Shown here one piece after another: positions 27,799 through 36,496 of a DNA stretch of 64,000 nucleotides; the stretch's first letter is position 1; every line of letters starts with the position of its first letter. A model generated the notes under the pieces. The model was not told where the DNA came from, searched no databases, and saw only the letters and a list, made by a program, of their open reading frames with translations. The position numbers and the translations under genes were made by a program. Location: assembly GCF_030010215.1 (NCBI RefSeq), contig NZ_JASCRR010000009.1, positions 1 through 64,000 on the forward strand, read 5' to 3'. The stretch is from Tianweitania sp. UT-5YL-CI-8 (GTDB lineage Bacteria > Pseudomonadota > Alphaproteobacteria > Rhizobiales > Rhizobiaceae).

Positions 27799-28551
27799 AT
27801 GAATTCCGACATCGTCGATCTTCGCTCGTTTTACGATTCCCCGCTCGGGCGGCTGGCCGCGCAGTCCATCACCATGGCGCTGTCGTCGCTTTGGGCCGAC
27901 GTGCCGAATGAAAGGCTGGTCGGCCTGGGCTACACCCTGCCGTGGCTGGAGCGGTTCGGCACCGATGCCGAGCGCGTCTTCGCCTTCATGCCGGCAACGC
28001 AGGGCGCGGTCGTCTGGCCCGCCAACGGCCCGTCGACCACCGCGCTCGTCTTCGACGAGGAACTGCCCTTGAGCGACTCTTCAGTCGACCGCATGCTGCT
28101 TGTCCATTCGCTCGAACATGCCGAGAGCCCACGCGAATCGCTCAAGGAAATCTGGCGCGTGCTGTCGCCTGCGGGCCGCGTCGTCATCGTGGTGCCAAAC
28201 CGGCGCGGAGTGTGGGCGCGCTTCGAACATACGCCCTTCGGCACCGGACGGCCGTTCTCACGCACACAACTGACGGAGCTGCTGCACGACGCCAACTTCA
28301 CCCCGGCCGGATGGGGCGAGGCATTGCTCTATCCGCCGTCGCGCCGCCAGTGGCTGCAGCGTTCGCACGGCATGCTGGAGCGCGTCGGCCGCCAGTTCTG
28401 GCCGATCTTCTCCGGCGTTATTTTAGTCTCGGCCGAAAAACGTCTGTATCAGGGCATCCCCGTCGCCCGCAGGGCCTCGCGGCGCGTCTTCGTGCCGGTG
28501 CTGTCGCCGCAAGGTGCCGCGGGGCGCGTCCTCGAAAAAGATCGCAGCTGA
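27799..28551 (+). CDS. Class I SAM-dependent methyltransferase
   Basis: A 250-residue protein with a Rossmann-like methyltransferase fold. The usual glycine-rich SAM loop is degenerate (ERLVGLGYTLPWLERF), but LPLSDSSVDRMLLVHSLEHAESP and LSPAGRVVIVVPNRRGVWARFEHTPFGTGRPFS are clear methyltransferase motifs IV-VI. In this order such a gene regularly stands opposite gloB. The substrate is unknown. Confidence 0.82.
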   Translation: MNSDIVDLRSFYDSPLGRLAAQSITMALSSLWADVPNERLVGLGYTLPWLERFGTDAERVFAFMPATQGAVVWPANGPSTTALVFDEELPLSDSSVDRMLLVHSLEHAESPRESLKEIWRVLSPAGRVVIVVPNRRGVWARFEHTPFGTGRPFSRTQLTELLHDANFTPAGWGEALLYPPSRRQWLQRSHGMLERVGRQFWPIFSGVILVSAEKRLYQGIPVARRASRRVFVPVLSPQGAAGRVLEKDRS

Positions 28552-28651
28552 AAAGCCGGCCTGCCCCTTATTTTCTAAAGTTCTGTACCTAGATACCCAG
28601 CACCCCGCGCCTCCAAAGCACGGCACGTAAACCGCTGGAGACATTGACCGC

Positions 28652-29533
28652 GTGGCCACGACACGACCGAAAACTGCGCTGCTTCTGCGCAATCCCCGCG
28701 CGCGCAACGGCAAGGCAGCCATCGAGCCGGTGCTTGACATGCTGCGACAGTCGGGCCTGGATTTGATGGAGCCCGAACGCGGACCCAACGACAGCGCGTC
28801 CGACCTGATCTCGCGCCACGCCGATCATTGTGACCTGGTGATCACCGGCGGCGGCGACGGCACGCTCAACAATGCCGCGTCAGGGCTTTGCTATACCGGC
28901 CTGCCGCTGGGAGTGCTGCCGCTCGGTACCGCCAACGATTTTGCCCGCACCATGGGCATTCCGCTCGACCCGATGGAAGCCGCGAAGCTGATCGTGAAGG
29001 GCCAGACCAAGCATGTCGATCTCGGCGAGGTGAATGGCCATCTGTTCTTCAATGTCGCCAGCATCGGCTTCTCAGCCGAACTCGCCGGCGAACTGACGGA
29101 GCACGCCAAGAAACGCTGGGGTACGCTGGGCTACGGCATAGTCGCCGCCCGTCTTCTGATGCGCTCGCGGCTGTTCTCAGCCTTCATCGACCATGACGGG
29201 ATGACCGAGAAAATCCGCACCTTGCAGGTCTCGGTCGGCAATGGGCGGCACTATGGCGGCGGCATGACGGTGGAAGAAACCGCGACCGCCGACGACGGCT
29301 ATCTCGATTTCTACAGCCTGGAAGTCGACCATTGGTGGCGGCTTCTGCGCCTCTTGCCCAGCCTGCGCAAGGGCACGCAAGGGCGTTGGGACGACGTGCG
29401 CGCCTTCCGCACCACGGAAGTAACCATCCGCACCGCGACGCCGCGCCCGATCAACACGGACGGCGAGTTGGCGACCTACACGCCTGCGCATTTCCGCATC
29501 CGGCCGAAATCGGTGGTGGTGTACGCGCCGTAA
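28652..29533 (+). CDS. YegS/diacylglycerol kinase-like lipid kinase
   Basis: A 293-residue member of the diacylglycerol/sphingosine kinase catalytic family. It has LLLRNPRARNG, the nucleotide loop VITGGGDGTLNNAASGL (about 63-79), LGVLPLGTANDFARTMGI, the NVASIGFSAELAG block and the C-terminal beta domain ending IRPKSVVVYAP. It probably phosphorylates a lipid at the inner membrane. The GTG start at 28652 gives the expected N-terminus. A second family member occurs at 39519. Confidence 0.88.
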   Translation: MATTRPKTALLLRNPRARNGKAAIEPVLDMLRQSGLDLMEPERGPNDSASDLISRHADHCDLVITGGGDGTLNNAASGLCYTGLPLGVLPLGTANDFARTMGIPLDPMEAAKLIVKGQTKHVDLGEVNGHLFFNVASIGFSAELAGELTEHAKKRWGTLGYGIVAARLLMRSRLFSAFIDHDGMTEKIRTLQVSVGNGRHYGGGMTVEETATADDGYLDFYSLEVDHWWRLLRLLPSLRKGTQGRWDDVRAFRTTEVTIRTATPRPINTDGELATYTPAHFRIRPKSVVVYAP

Positions 29534-29556
29534 CGAGAGAAGCGAGGGCATCAGAT

Positions 29557-29715
29557 CCCCCTCACCCGGCCTCCGCTCCGCTCGGCCAACCTCTCCCCGC
29601 CGGGGAGAGAGAGCGATCAGCGTGACGCCTGTCCCTTCTCCCCAGCGGGGGTCCGAAGGACGAGTCGAGACCAGTGGCTCGACCCCGGTGTGGCCCGAAC
29701 GGCCGGATGAGGGGG
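29557..29715. repeat. Intergenic palindromic repeat element
   Basis: The ends are 15-bp inverted repeats with one mismatch (CCCCCTCACCCGGCC at 29557-29571; GGCCGGATGAGGGGG at 29701-29715). Inside is a perfect hairpin, CTCTCCCCG-C-CGGGGAGAG (29591-29609), and a second CTTCTCCCC-type arm near 29635. This resembles REP/BIME-like units frequent in rhizobial intergenic DNA. It has no coding capacity. Confidence 0.65.
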
Positions 29716-29738
29716 CTGTTTCAACACAAAATCCGGAA

Positions 29739-30353
29739 TCACCGCTTCAGCAGAAACACCGCCTGCTGGCCGAAGAAGTTCCAGAACCACCACGGCATGG
29801 AGAAGCGAATCTTCTTGCCGTTGACATCCAGCGCGGTTGCCCGTTCGACCTTTGCGCCGATCTCGTCGCACAGGCTGACAAAGTCACGGATGGTGCAGAA
29901 ATGGATGTTGGGCGTGTCGTACCAGGAATAGGGCAGATCCTTGGTCACCGGCATGCGACCGTTGAAGAACAATGAAAAACGCACCTTCCAATGGCCGAAA
30001 TTAGGGAAGGAGACGATGGCGCGGTCGCCGATGCGCAAAAGCTCTTCCAGAACCTTGCGCGGGTTTCGCGTCGCCTGCAGCGTCTGTGACAGGACAACGA
30101 AATCGAAGCCCTTGTCGGGATAGAAGACCAGGTCGGTGTCGGCGTCGCCCTGGATCACCGACAGCCCGCGCGCCACGCATTCGTTGACGCCGCGCTGCGA
30201 GATTTCCACGCCACGCCCGTCGACCTGGCGGGTTTCCTGCAACAGTTGCAGCAATTCCCCCTCGCCGCAGCCGACATCGAGGACTTTTACCTGCGGCGGG
30301 ATGATTTCGCTGACGACTTCGAGGTCGACACGCTGTGCGACATTGACGGTCAT
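29739..30353 (-). CDS. metW: MetW, methionine biosynthesis protein
   Basis: A 204-residue methyltransferase-fold protein: [15 protein letters not shown] (about 24-38), [27 protein letters not shown], and the MetW-specific [19 protein letters not shown] and [15 protein letters not shown]. MetW accompanies MetX in proteobacteria and is needed for, or stimulates, homoserine acetylation. The start overlaps the metX stop by 4 bp. Confidence 0.94.
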   Translation of the reverse strand: MTVNVAQRVDLEVVSEIIPPQVKVLDVGCGEGELLQLLQETRQVDGRGVEISQRGVNECVARGLSVIQGDADTDLVFYPDKGFDFVVLSQTLQATRNPRKVLEELLRIGDRAIVSFPNFGHWKVRFSLFFNGRMPVTKDLPYSWYDTPNIHFCTIRDFVSLCDEIGAKVERATALDVNGKKIRFSMPWWFWNFFGQQAVFLLKR

Positions 30354-31522
30354 AGCTCTTCCAATCCCCTGGCGCGCGCAGCCGAGCGCAGGAAGCCGTT
30401 GATGGCGGCAAACAGTTCGGGCTCATCGAGCAGGAATGCGTCGTGGCCGCGATCCGTCTCGATCTCGACGAAGGACACCGACGCACCCGCGGCGTTGAGC
30501 GCATGGACCACCGCACGGCTCTCCTCGGTTGGGAACAGCCAGTCGGAGGTGAAAGAGACCAGGCAGAACCGCGTGCTGGTGCCGACAAAGGCGTTGGCCA
30601 GAAGCCCGCCATGGTCGGCGGCAAGGTCGAAATAGTCCATTGCCCGCGTCAAGTAGAGATAGGAATTGGCGTCGAAGCGGTCGACGAAGGTCATGCCCTG
30701 ATGCCGCAGATAGCTTTCGATCTGGAAATCCGCATCGAAGCCAAAGGTCAGCGCTTCGCGGTCCTGCAAGTTGCGGCCGAATTTGCGATGCAAGGCCGCC
30801 TCCGACAAATAGGTGATGTGGGCGGCCATGCGCGCGACCGCAAGGCCCTTTTCAGGGCGCTTGCCGGTCTCGAAATACGTGCCGCCATGCCAGTCCGGAT
30901 CGGCCATAACGGCCTGGCGGCCGACCTCGTTGAAGGCGATGTTCTGGGCGGAATGCCGCGCGCCAGTGGCAATCGGCAGCGCGCAAAAGACACGCTCGGG
31001 ATAGCTCGCCGCCCATTCCAGCACCTGCATGCCGCCCATCGAGCCGCCGAGCACGCAGAACAGTCGGTCGATGCCGTAGTGATCGACCAGCATCGCCTGC
31101 GCCCGCACCATGTCCTTGATGGTGATGACAGGCAAGTCGAGCCCGTAGGGCTTGCCGGTGGCGGGATTGATAGAGGCCGGGCCTGTGGAGCCAAGGCAGC
31201 CGCCGATGACATTGGAGCAGATGACGAAGAAGCGCTCGGTATCGATGATCTTGCCGGGGCCGATGAGCACATCCCACCAGCCGGGCTTGCCGGTGACGGG
31301 ATTGTTGTTGGCGACATGCTGGTCGCCGGTCAGCGCGTGGCAGACGAGAATTGCGTTCGAGCGCGCTTCATTCAGAGTGCCATAGGTCTGATAGGCAATC
31401 TGGAAGGGCGACAGCATGACGCCGGCGGCCAGCGCCAGCGGTTTGTCGGCACCGAACTTGAGCACCTTGCTGGTCGGGTTCTCGACCTCATTCCGACTTT
31501 TCAATGCGCGCGCTGCGGCCAT
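30350..31522 (-). CDS. metX: Homoserine O-acyltransferase
   Basis: Acylates homoserine (acetyl or succinyl donor) in methionine biosynthesis. The 390-residue alpha/beta hydrolase-fold protein has [19 protein letters not shown], the nucleophile elbow [13 protein letters not shown] (about 160-172), [10 protein letters not shown] and the catalytic His in [12 protein letters not shown]. The ATG at 31522 is preceded by AGGTGACG. Donor choice cannot be read reliably from sequence. A SAM-II riboswitch lies in the leader, so expression should fall when S-adenosylmethionine is plentiful. Confidence 0.94.
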   Translation of the reverse strand: MAAARALKSRNEVENPTSKVLKFGADKPLALAAGVMLSPFQIAYQTYGTLNEARSNAILVCHALTGDQHVANNNPVTGKPGWWDVLIGPGKIIDTERFFVICSNVIGGCLGSTGPASINPATGKPYGLDLPVITIKDMVRAQAMLVDHYGIDRLFCVLGGSMGGMQVLEWAASYPERVFCALPIATGARHSAQNIAFNEVGRQAVMADPDWHGGTYFETGKRPEKGLAVARMAAHITYLSEAALHRKFGRNLQDREALTFGFDADFQIESYLRHQGMTFVDRFDANSYLYLTRAMDYFDLAADHGGLLANAFVGTSTRFCLVSFTSDWLFPTEESRAVVHALNAAGASVSFVEIETDRGHDAFLLDEPELFAAINGFLRSAARARGLEEL

Positions 31523-31601
31523 CTCGTCACCTCGAGGCCGGCTTTCTGACAACAAAAACCGGCACTGCATTCGCAAAGCCGGTGACATGTCCTGCCACGG
31601 T

Positions 31602-31654
31602 CCTTTAGCGAATTGTTTAACGTGGCTGCAAGCCGACCGGCCAAATCACCACGG
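31602..31654 (-). promoter_or_regulatory. SAM-II riboswitch in the metX leader
   Basis: Read on the minus strand the leader has the SAM-II (metA motif) order: GTGATTTGG, a G+C-rich loop region, GCAGCCACG, GTTAAA and GCTAAAG. The P1 stem CGTGG (31653-31649) pairs with CCACG (31625-31621), and TTAAA follows directly, as in known examples. It sits about 80 nt upstream of the metX ATG. SAM binding in this class usually blocks translation initiation. Boundaries are approximate by several bases. Confidence 0.9.
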
Positions 31655-31812
31655 GATTGGATTTTTCATACCCCTCCGCGGCGCGCAGGTCAACGTCTCA
31701 GCCTACGTGGGAAATGAGTTTGGGTTACCCGAAACGGCCGCTCCAGCAGAACGGCAGACCACGCGCGTTACAATCAAGTAACAGTATTACATCGGCCGAA
31801 CAAACATCCTTG

Positions 31813-31830
31813 CTGTCATCCGCATGTTAT
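31813..31830 (+). promoter_or_regulatory. Pho box upstream of alkaline phosphatase
   Basis: CTGTCAT-CCGC-ATGTTAT matches CTGTCAY-N4-CTGTCAY at 7/7 and 5/7, 47 bp before the phoA start codon. Confidence 0.75.
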
Positions 31831-31876
31831 TTTTCTGCACTAGCGCAGTCCTTGTCATCGAACATGGAGACTTCAC

Positions 31877-33628
31877 ATGCGCGGCCTCATCGCGATCTTG
31901 ACTGCTATTACATGCCTGGCGTCTGCGACCGCCGCCGGCGCCACCACCGTTTACCCTCTGGATCGTGCAACGATCCTGTCGCAATCTCCTTTCGACATGA
32001 AGGTCGAATTCGACGGCGTCGTCGCCCAGGGCGACGTGACCGTCACCATCAACGGCAAGCCTGCGGCCGAAGTGCTGGGCAAGGACGTTCAGTTCATCGA
32101 GCGTGAAGACGGCGTCGACGCATCGGCGATCCGCATCAACGGCGTGGTTATCGGCGAGCCCGGCACCTACACCGTCGTCGCCAAGGCAGGCGACCAGGAA
32201 AGGACGGTTGCATGGGAAGTCTACGGCACCCCTGACACCGCCAAGGCCAAGAATGTAATCTTCCTCATCGCCGACGGCCTTTCGGTTGCGCACCGCACCG
32301 CAGCCCGCATCATGTCCAAAGGCATGACGCAGGGCAAGGCCGACGGCCGCCTCAACATGGACGACCTCGACCGCATGGCCTTCATCGGCACATCTTCGAC
32401 CGAAGCTATCGCCACCGACAGCGCCAATACCATGTCGGCCTACATGACCGGCCACAAGACGGCTGTGAACGCGCTCGGCGTCTATGCCGACCGCACCAAG
32501 GATTCGATGGACGACCCCAAGGTCGAGACCCTGGCCGAGGCGCTGCGCCGCCAGACCCGCAAATCGGTCGGCGTCGTCACAAACTCGGAACTGCAGGATG
32601 CAACGCCCGCAGCCGTGTTCGCCCATACGCGTCGTCGCGCCGACAAGGCTGAGATCAACGAACAGACCTTCAACGTGAAGCCTGACGTGATCTTCGGTGG
32701 CGGCTCGGCCTATTTCCTGCCGCAGACCACTCCCGGTTCGAAGCGCAAGGACGACAAGGACTTCGTCAAGATGTACCAGGACGCCGGCTATACGCTGGCG
32801 ACCAGCAAGGCGGAGCTCTCCGCCGCTGCCGGCTCCAACAGCGGCAAGGTGCTCGGCATTTTCCACACCGGCAACATGGACACCACGCTCGACCGTGAGT
32901 TCCTCAAGAAGGGCACCGTCGAGAAGTTTCCGGATCAGCCCGGTCTGGTTGACATGACGCAGGCCGCGCTTGGCCAGTTGTCGAAGAACCCTGAAGGCTT
33001 CGTCCTCATCGTCGAAGCCGCCAATGTCGACAAGATGTCTCACCCGCTCGACTGGGACCGCGCCGTCGTCGACACCATCGAGTTCGACAAGGCTATCGGC
33101 GCTGCCCGCGAATTCGCCGCCAACAACCCCGAAACGCTGATCGTGGTGACGGGCGACCACACTCACGGCGTTTCCATCATCGGCACCGTCAATGACGAAA
33201 AGCCGGGCACCGACATGCGCGAGAAAGTCGGCACCTATTCGGATGCCGGCTTCCCGAACTACATCGACGAGAACAAGGACGGCTATCCCGACCGCGTCGA
33301 CGTCTCGCGCCGCCTGTTCCTCTCGGCCAACAACGGCCCGGATCACTACGAGACGTTCCGTCCGAAGCTCGACGGCCCATTCGTTCCGGCCATCCAGAAC
33401 GAGCAGAAGCTCTATGTCGCCAACGAAGCCTACAAGGATGTTCCGGGTGCCGTGCTGGTGCAGGGCAACATCCCGCGCACCGGCGACAGCGGCGTGCATG
33501 CCGTCGACGACGTTGTCCTTCAGGCCACCGGCCCCGGTTCGGAAGGCTTCAAGGGGTATATGGAGCAGAGCGACGTCTACCGCGTCATCGCCGATGCGTT
33601 GGCGCTCGGCGTGAAGCAGACGCAGTAA
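31877..33628 (+). CDS. phoA: Alkaline phosphatase, PhoA superfamily
   Basis: Periplasmic phosphomonoesterase releasing phosphate from organic esters. The 583-residue precursor has a signal peptide (cleavage about TAAGA, residue 22), an extra N-terminal beta domain (about 23-120) absent from E. coli PhoA, then the catalytic domain: NVIFLIADGL (metal Asp), the nucleophile region TDSANTMSAYMTGHKT (Ser near 182), VEAANVDKMSH (about 379) and TGDHTHG (about 427) with the zinc ligands. The Pho box predicts PhoB control. Three ABC-type genes follow on the same strand after a hairpin. Confidence 0.9.
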   Translation: MRGLIAILTAITCLASATAAGATTVYPLDRATILSQSPFDMKVEFDGVVAQGDVTVTINGKPAAEVLGKDVQFIEREDGVDASAIRINGVVIGEPGTYTVVAKAGDQERTVAWEVYGTPDTAKAKNVIFLIADGLSVAHRTAARIMSKGMTQGKADGRLNMDDLDRMAFIGTSSTEAIATDSANTMSAYMTGHKTAVNALGVYADRTKDSMDDPKVETLAEALRRQTRKSVGVVTNSELQDATPAAVFAHTRRRADKAEINEQTFNVKPDVIFGGGSAYFLPQTTPGSKRKDDKDFVKMYQDAGYTLATSKAELSAAAGSNSGKVLGIFHTGNMDTTLDREFLKKGTVEKFPDQPGLVDMTQAALGQLSKNPEGFVLIVEAANVDKMSHPLDWDRAVVDTIEFDKAIGAAREFAANNPETLIVVTGDHTHGVSIIGTVNDEKPGTDMREKVGTYSDAGFPNYIDENKDGYPDRVDVSRRLFLSANNGPDHYETFRPKLDGPFVPAIQNEQKLYVANEAYKDVPGAVLVQGNIPRTGDSGVHAVDDVVLQATGPGSEGFKGYMEQSDVYRVIADALALGVKQTQ

Positions 33629-33648
33629 TCGGCTGCCGATATCGCAAA

Positions 33649-33674
33649 GGACCTGGGCGACACCGCCCGGGTCC
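33649..33674 (+). terminator. Hairpin after phoA
   Basis: GGACCTGGGCG (33649-33659) pairs with CGCCCGGGTCC (33664-33674) with one G-T wobble and a 4-nt loop. The following GCTTTCCGTTT is only weakly T rich, so termination may be partial. Confidence 0.5.
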
Positions 33675-33713
33675 GCTTTCCGTTTCAGGGACTTCTAAGA
33701 GGATATCGAAACG

Positions 33714-34181
33714 ATGAAGCTCTTTCCGCCGCAGCTTCGCATCAACCGCAGGCAAGTGCTTGGTGCGATCGGCATTGCCGGAGTGGCGCTGTCGGCACGG
33801 CCCGCTGCGGCATCCGGCACCCTGACCTTCGACGATCTTTACGCCTCCTTCGGCGTGCTTGGGCTGAAATTCTCCGACAAGGTGCAAAAGCTCAAGGAGC
33901 AGACCGTCTCCATGAAGGGCTTCATGGCGCCGCCGCTGAAGGCAGAGTCCAACTTCTTCGTGCTGACCGAAATCCCGATGCAGCTCTGCCCGTTCTGTTC
34001 GTCCGATGCGGACTGGCCCGACAACATCGTTGTCGTTTATCTCGATAGAGCCCAGACCTTCGAACAGGCCAATGCCACCATCGAGGTCACGGGCACGCTC
34101 GAGGTCGGCTCCTGGACCGATCCGGAGACCGGCTTCGTCAGCCTGTTGCGCATCGTCGACGCGCGTTTTTCGGCGGCCTGA
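33714..34181 (+). CDS. Exported protein of an ABC module, weakly DUF3299-like
   Basis: A 155-residue protein with a Tat-like signal (NRRQVLGAIGIAGVALSARPAAA, residues about 11-33). The mature part has VSMKGFMAPPLKAESNFFVLTEIPMQLCPFCSSDADWPDNIVVVYL, which recalls the layout of DUF3299 proteins, then TIEVTGTLEVGSWTDPETGFVSLLRIVDA. The CPFC pair could bind metal or form a disulfide. I do not recognise it firmly. It lies between phoA and an ATPase/permease pair and begins 2 bp before the ATPase, so it is probably the periplasmic partner of that transporter. Confidence 0.7.
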   Translation: MKLFPPQLRINRRQVLGAIGIAGVALSARPAAASGTLTFDDLYASFGVLGLKFSDKVQKLKEQTVSMKGFMAPPLKAESNFFVLTEIPMQLCPFCSSDADWPDNIVVVYLDRAQTFEQANATIEVTGTLEVGSWTDPETGFVSLLRIVDARFSAA

Positions 34182-34182
34182 G

Positions 34183-34845
34183 ATGCTCGATCTTGCCATA
34201 GACGGGCTCGAAGTGCGCTTTCGCGGCTTGTCCGAGCCGGCCCTTGCGATCCCCTCGCTTCGACTGGCGGCGGGCGAACGCGTCGCCGTCACCGGGCCGT
34301 CGGGTTCTGGGAAGACGACACTGATCAATATCCTGACCGGACTGGACCGCACCCCGACGGGTCGCGTCGTCTGGAAGAACACTGACCTCACAGCGCTGTC
34401 AGAAGGCGCGCGCGACCGCTGGCGGGCGCGCAATATCGGCCTCGTCATGCAGGATTTTCATCTCTTCGCGGGGTTGTCGGCGCTGGACAACGTGCTGCTG
34501 CCGCAGCGGCTATCGCGGTTTCGGCTGGCGGATGCCGTACGGGAGGAAGCGCTACGGCTGTTGTCGCGGGTTGGCATCGTACGGCCGAGGCAGCCGGTGG
34601 AAACCATGTCGCGCGGCCAGATGCAGCGTGTCGCGGTGGCGCGGGCGCTGGTGGCAAAGCCCGGCCTGCTCGTCGCTGACGAGCCGACCGCGAGCCTCGA
34701 TGCCGAATCCGGCGGCGCGGTTGCCGACCTTCTCCTGGAACTCACGCGCGAAGCCGGTTCGACGCTGATTGTCGCAAGCCACGACGCGCGCATGACCGAC
34801 CGTCTCGACCGGGTGCTGCGGCTCGAAAGCGGTCGACTGGTGTAG
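34183..34845 (+). CDS. LolD/MacB-type ABC ATPase
   Basis: A 220-residue ATPase: Walker A TGPSGSGKTTLI (about 39-50), Q-loop MQDFHLFAGLSALDNVLLP, signature MSRGQMQRVAVARAL (degenerate, SRGQ rather than SGGQ), Walker B LLVADEPTASLD and H-loop IVASHDARM. This group pairs with FtsX-like permeases in lipoprotein sorting, drug or signal export and some metal systems. The ATG at 34183 follows the upstream stop by 1 bp. Confidence 0.85.
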   Translation: MLDLAIDGLEVRFRGLSEPALAIPSLRLAAGERVAVTGPSGSGKTTLINILTGLDRTPTGRVVWKNTDLTALSEGARDRWRARNIGLVMQDFHLFAGLSALDNVLLPQRLSRFRLADAVREEALRLLSRVGIVRPRQPVETMSRGQMQRVAVARALVAKPGLLVADEPTASLDAESGGAVADLLLELTREAGSTLIVASHDARMTDRLDRVLRLESGRLV

Positions 34846-34854
34846 GAAAACAGA

Positions 34855-36177
34855 ATGTTCCGCTTCATTGCCGCCGATCTTCGCCGCCACTGGCTCGGCG
34901 TCGCCGCCATCATGCTGCTGATTGCGCTGGCAACCGCCCTTGGCGTTGCTGTGACGCTGCAGGAGCGAGCGCTGCGCTTGGGCAGCGCCAGGGCCGCGGC
35001 TGCCTTCGACCTCGTCATCGGTGCTGCAGGCAGCGAGACCCAGCTCGTCCTGTCCTCCGTCTTCCTGCAGCCCGCGCCCCTGCCCTTGCTGCCGGGCGAG
35101 GTGCTGGCGAGGCTGCGCGCCGACCCGCGCGTCGCCTGGGCAGCACCGGTCGGCTTCGGCGATTTCGTCGGCGGTTATCCCATCGTCGGTACGACCCGCG
35201 AGGCGGTCGAAGGACTTGGACGGCTCGCCGAAGGCTCGGGCTTCAGCCATCTCGGCGATGCCATCGTCGGCGCTGACGTCAACCGTGACATCGGCGAAAC
35301 CTTCCATCCGTTCCACGGCACTGTCGAAACCGCCGGCGATGTGCATGAAGAGGTCGAGTATGAGGTCGTCGGCCGCATGGCGCCGACCGGCACACCTTGG
35401 GACCGGGCCATCCTCGTGCCGATCCAGGCGGTGTGGGAGGTCCATGCGCATCGCGACCATGACGATGCGCCGGCCACGCCGGTGAACGCGTCGGGGCCGG
35501 TGGCGGCGCAGGTCAAAGCCGCACATGAAGAAGCCGGGCACGAAGACCACGATCATGCGGAAGGCGCGGCGCATGACGAGCACGACCACCACGGCCATCT
35601 CGCCGAAGAGGTTGACGACGCTGCCTTGATGAGCGCGGACAATCCGGGCGTCCCGGCCATCATGGTCAAGCCGAAGAGTATCGCGGATGCCTATAATCTT
35701 CGCCAGGAATACCGGCGTGGCAATACGGTGGCGGTGTTTCCCGGTGAAGTGCTGACGCGGCTCTATGGCACGTTGGGCGATGCGCGGCGTATCCTTAGCG
35801 CGGTAGCCTATGGCGCGCAGGGGTTGGTGGCGGCAGCAATCCTGTTGGTGGTGTCGATTCACGTTCTGCAGCGGCAAAGGCAGATCGGCGCACTGCGAGC
35901 CTTGGGCGCGCCGCGCGCGGTGGTTTTCGGCATCGTCTGGACCGAAGCCTTTGCCATCCTCGCGGTCGGCGTGTTGATCGGGTTCGGCATCGGCTATGCC
36001 GGCGTCAGCGTTTTGTCAGAACGGCTGGGCAGCGAAAGCGGCGTGAACCTGCCGGTCGAATTCCAGCGATCCGATCTCTGGACGATGGGCGGCTTCTTCG
36101 CGGTCACGGCAATCGTGACCTTACTGCCGGCGCTGCTCGCCTACAGGCAATCGCCGGCGCGGGCGCTCCGCTCTTGA
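34855..36177 (+). CDS. FtsX/LolE-type ABC permease with histidine-rich loop
   Basis: A 440-residue permease of the MacB/FtsX fold: TM1 (about 14-36), a large periplasmic domain (about 37-310) and three C-terminal helices. The unusual feature is residues about 196-250, where about a dozen histidines and many acidic residues form a metal-chelating stretch (VHAHRDHDD, then GHEDHDHAEGAAHDEHDHHGH). Such loops are typical of zinc, nickel or copper handling proteins. A link to zinc supply for the adjacent zinc-dependent phosphatase is an inference; substrate and direction are unknown. Confidence 0.82.
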   Translation: MFRFIAADLRRHWLGVAAIMLLIALATALGVAVTLQERALRLGSARAAAAFDLVIGAAGSETQLVLSSVFLQPAPLPLLPGEVLARLRADPRVAWAAPVGFGDFVGGYPIVGTTREAVEGLGRLAEGSGFSHLGDAIVGADVNRDIGETFHPFHGTVETAGDVHEEVEYEVVGRMAPTGTPWDRAILVPIQAVWEVHAHRDHDDAPATPVNASGPVAAQVKAAHEEAGHEDHDHAEGAAHDEHDHHGHLAEEVDDAALMSADNPGVPAIMVKPKSIADAYNLRQEYRRGNTVAVFPGEVLTRLYGTLGDARRILSAVAYGAQGLVAAAILLVVSIHVLQRQRQIGALRALGAPRAVVFGIVWTEAFAILAVGVLIGFGIGYAGVSVLSERLGSESGVNLPVEFQRSDLWTMGGFFAVTAIVTLLPALLAYRQSPARALRS

Positions 36178-36198
36178 GCCCGCGCCGGTTAAATTCGA

Positions 36199-36495
36199 TC
36201 AGCGCTTGATCAGATCGGCCCATTCCGGATGCCGCCGGAACTGGGCGGCGGCGAAGGGGCAGAGGGGGATGATCGTCTTGCCGGCGGCGCGAGCGTCTTC
36301 CACCGCGCGGGTGACGAGCCTGAGGCCCGCGCCCTGGCCGCGAAATGCATCCGGCACACCGGTGTGGTCGATGATGATCTGGTCCGTGCCGAGCTTGCTG
36401 AATGTCATCTCGGCAACCGCCCCGTCGGGGCCCTTGAGGAAATAGCGCCCCTTCGTTTCGGTTTCCTCGAGTTCGATGGGTGTCGTCGTGTCCAT
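36199..36495 (-). CDS. Small GNAT-fold acetyltransferase-like protein
   Basis: A 98-residue protein of the short N-acetyltransferase group (YidJ/GTL3B-like): GRYFLKGPDGAVAEMTFSKLGTDQIIIDHTGVPDAFRGQGAGLRLV, with RGQGAG as the acetyl-CoA loop, and PLCPFAAAQFRRHPEW. Such proteins are too short for a full GNAT and their substrate is unknown. The ATG at 36495 is 1 bp from the esterase stop, so the genes are likely co-transcribed. Confidence 0.85.
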   Translation of the reverse strand: MDTTTPIELEETETKGRYFLKGPDGAVAEMTFSKLGTDQIIIDHTGVPDAFRGQGAGLRLVTRAVEDARAAGKTIIPLCPFAAAQFRRHPEWADLIKR

Positions 36496-36496
36496 G

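Larger units (their letters stand above)
31523..31876. other. 354-bp divergent region metX-phoA
   Basis: Holds the metX leader with the SAM-II riboswitch (31602-31654) and the phoA promoter region with a Pho box (31813-31830). No gene is visible in the remainder. Confidence 0.7.

Noticed and set aside
29557-29715. Repeat element as a possible CRISPR or insertion sequence end
   Set aside because: No regularly spaced identical repeats, no transposase and no target duplication; it fits an intergenic palindromic repeat.
31787-33499. Long open frame antisense to phoA (570 codons)
   Set aside because: It is the mirror of G+C-rich codon usage in the sense gene; its translation has no domain features and phoA is beyond doubt.
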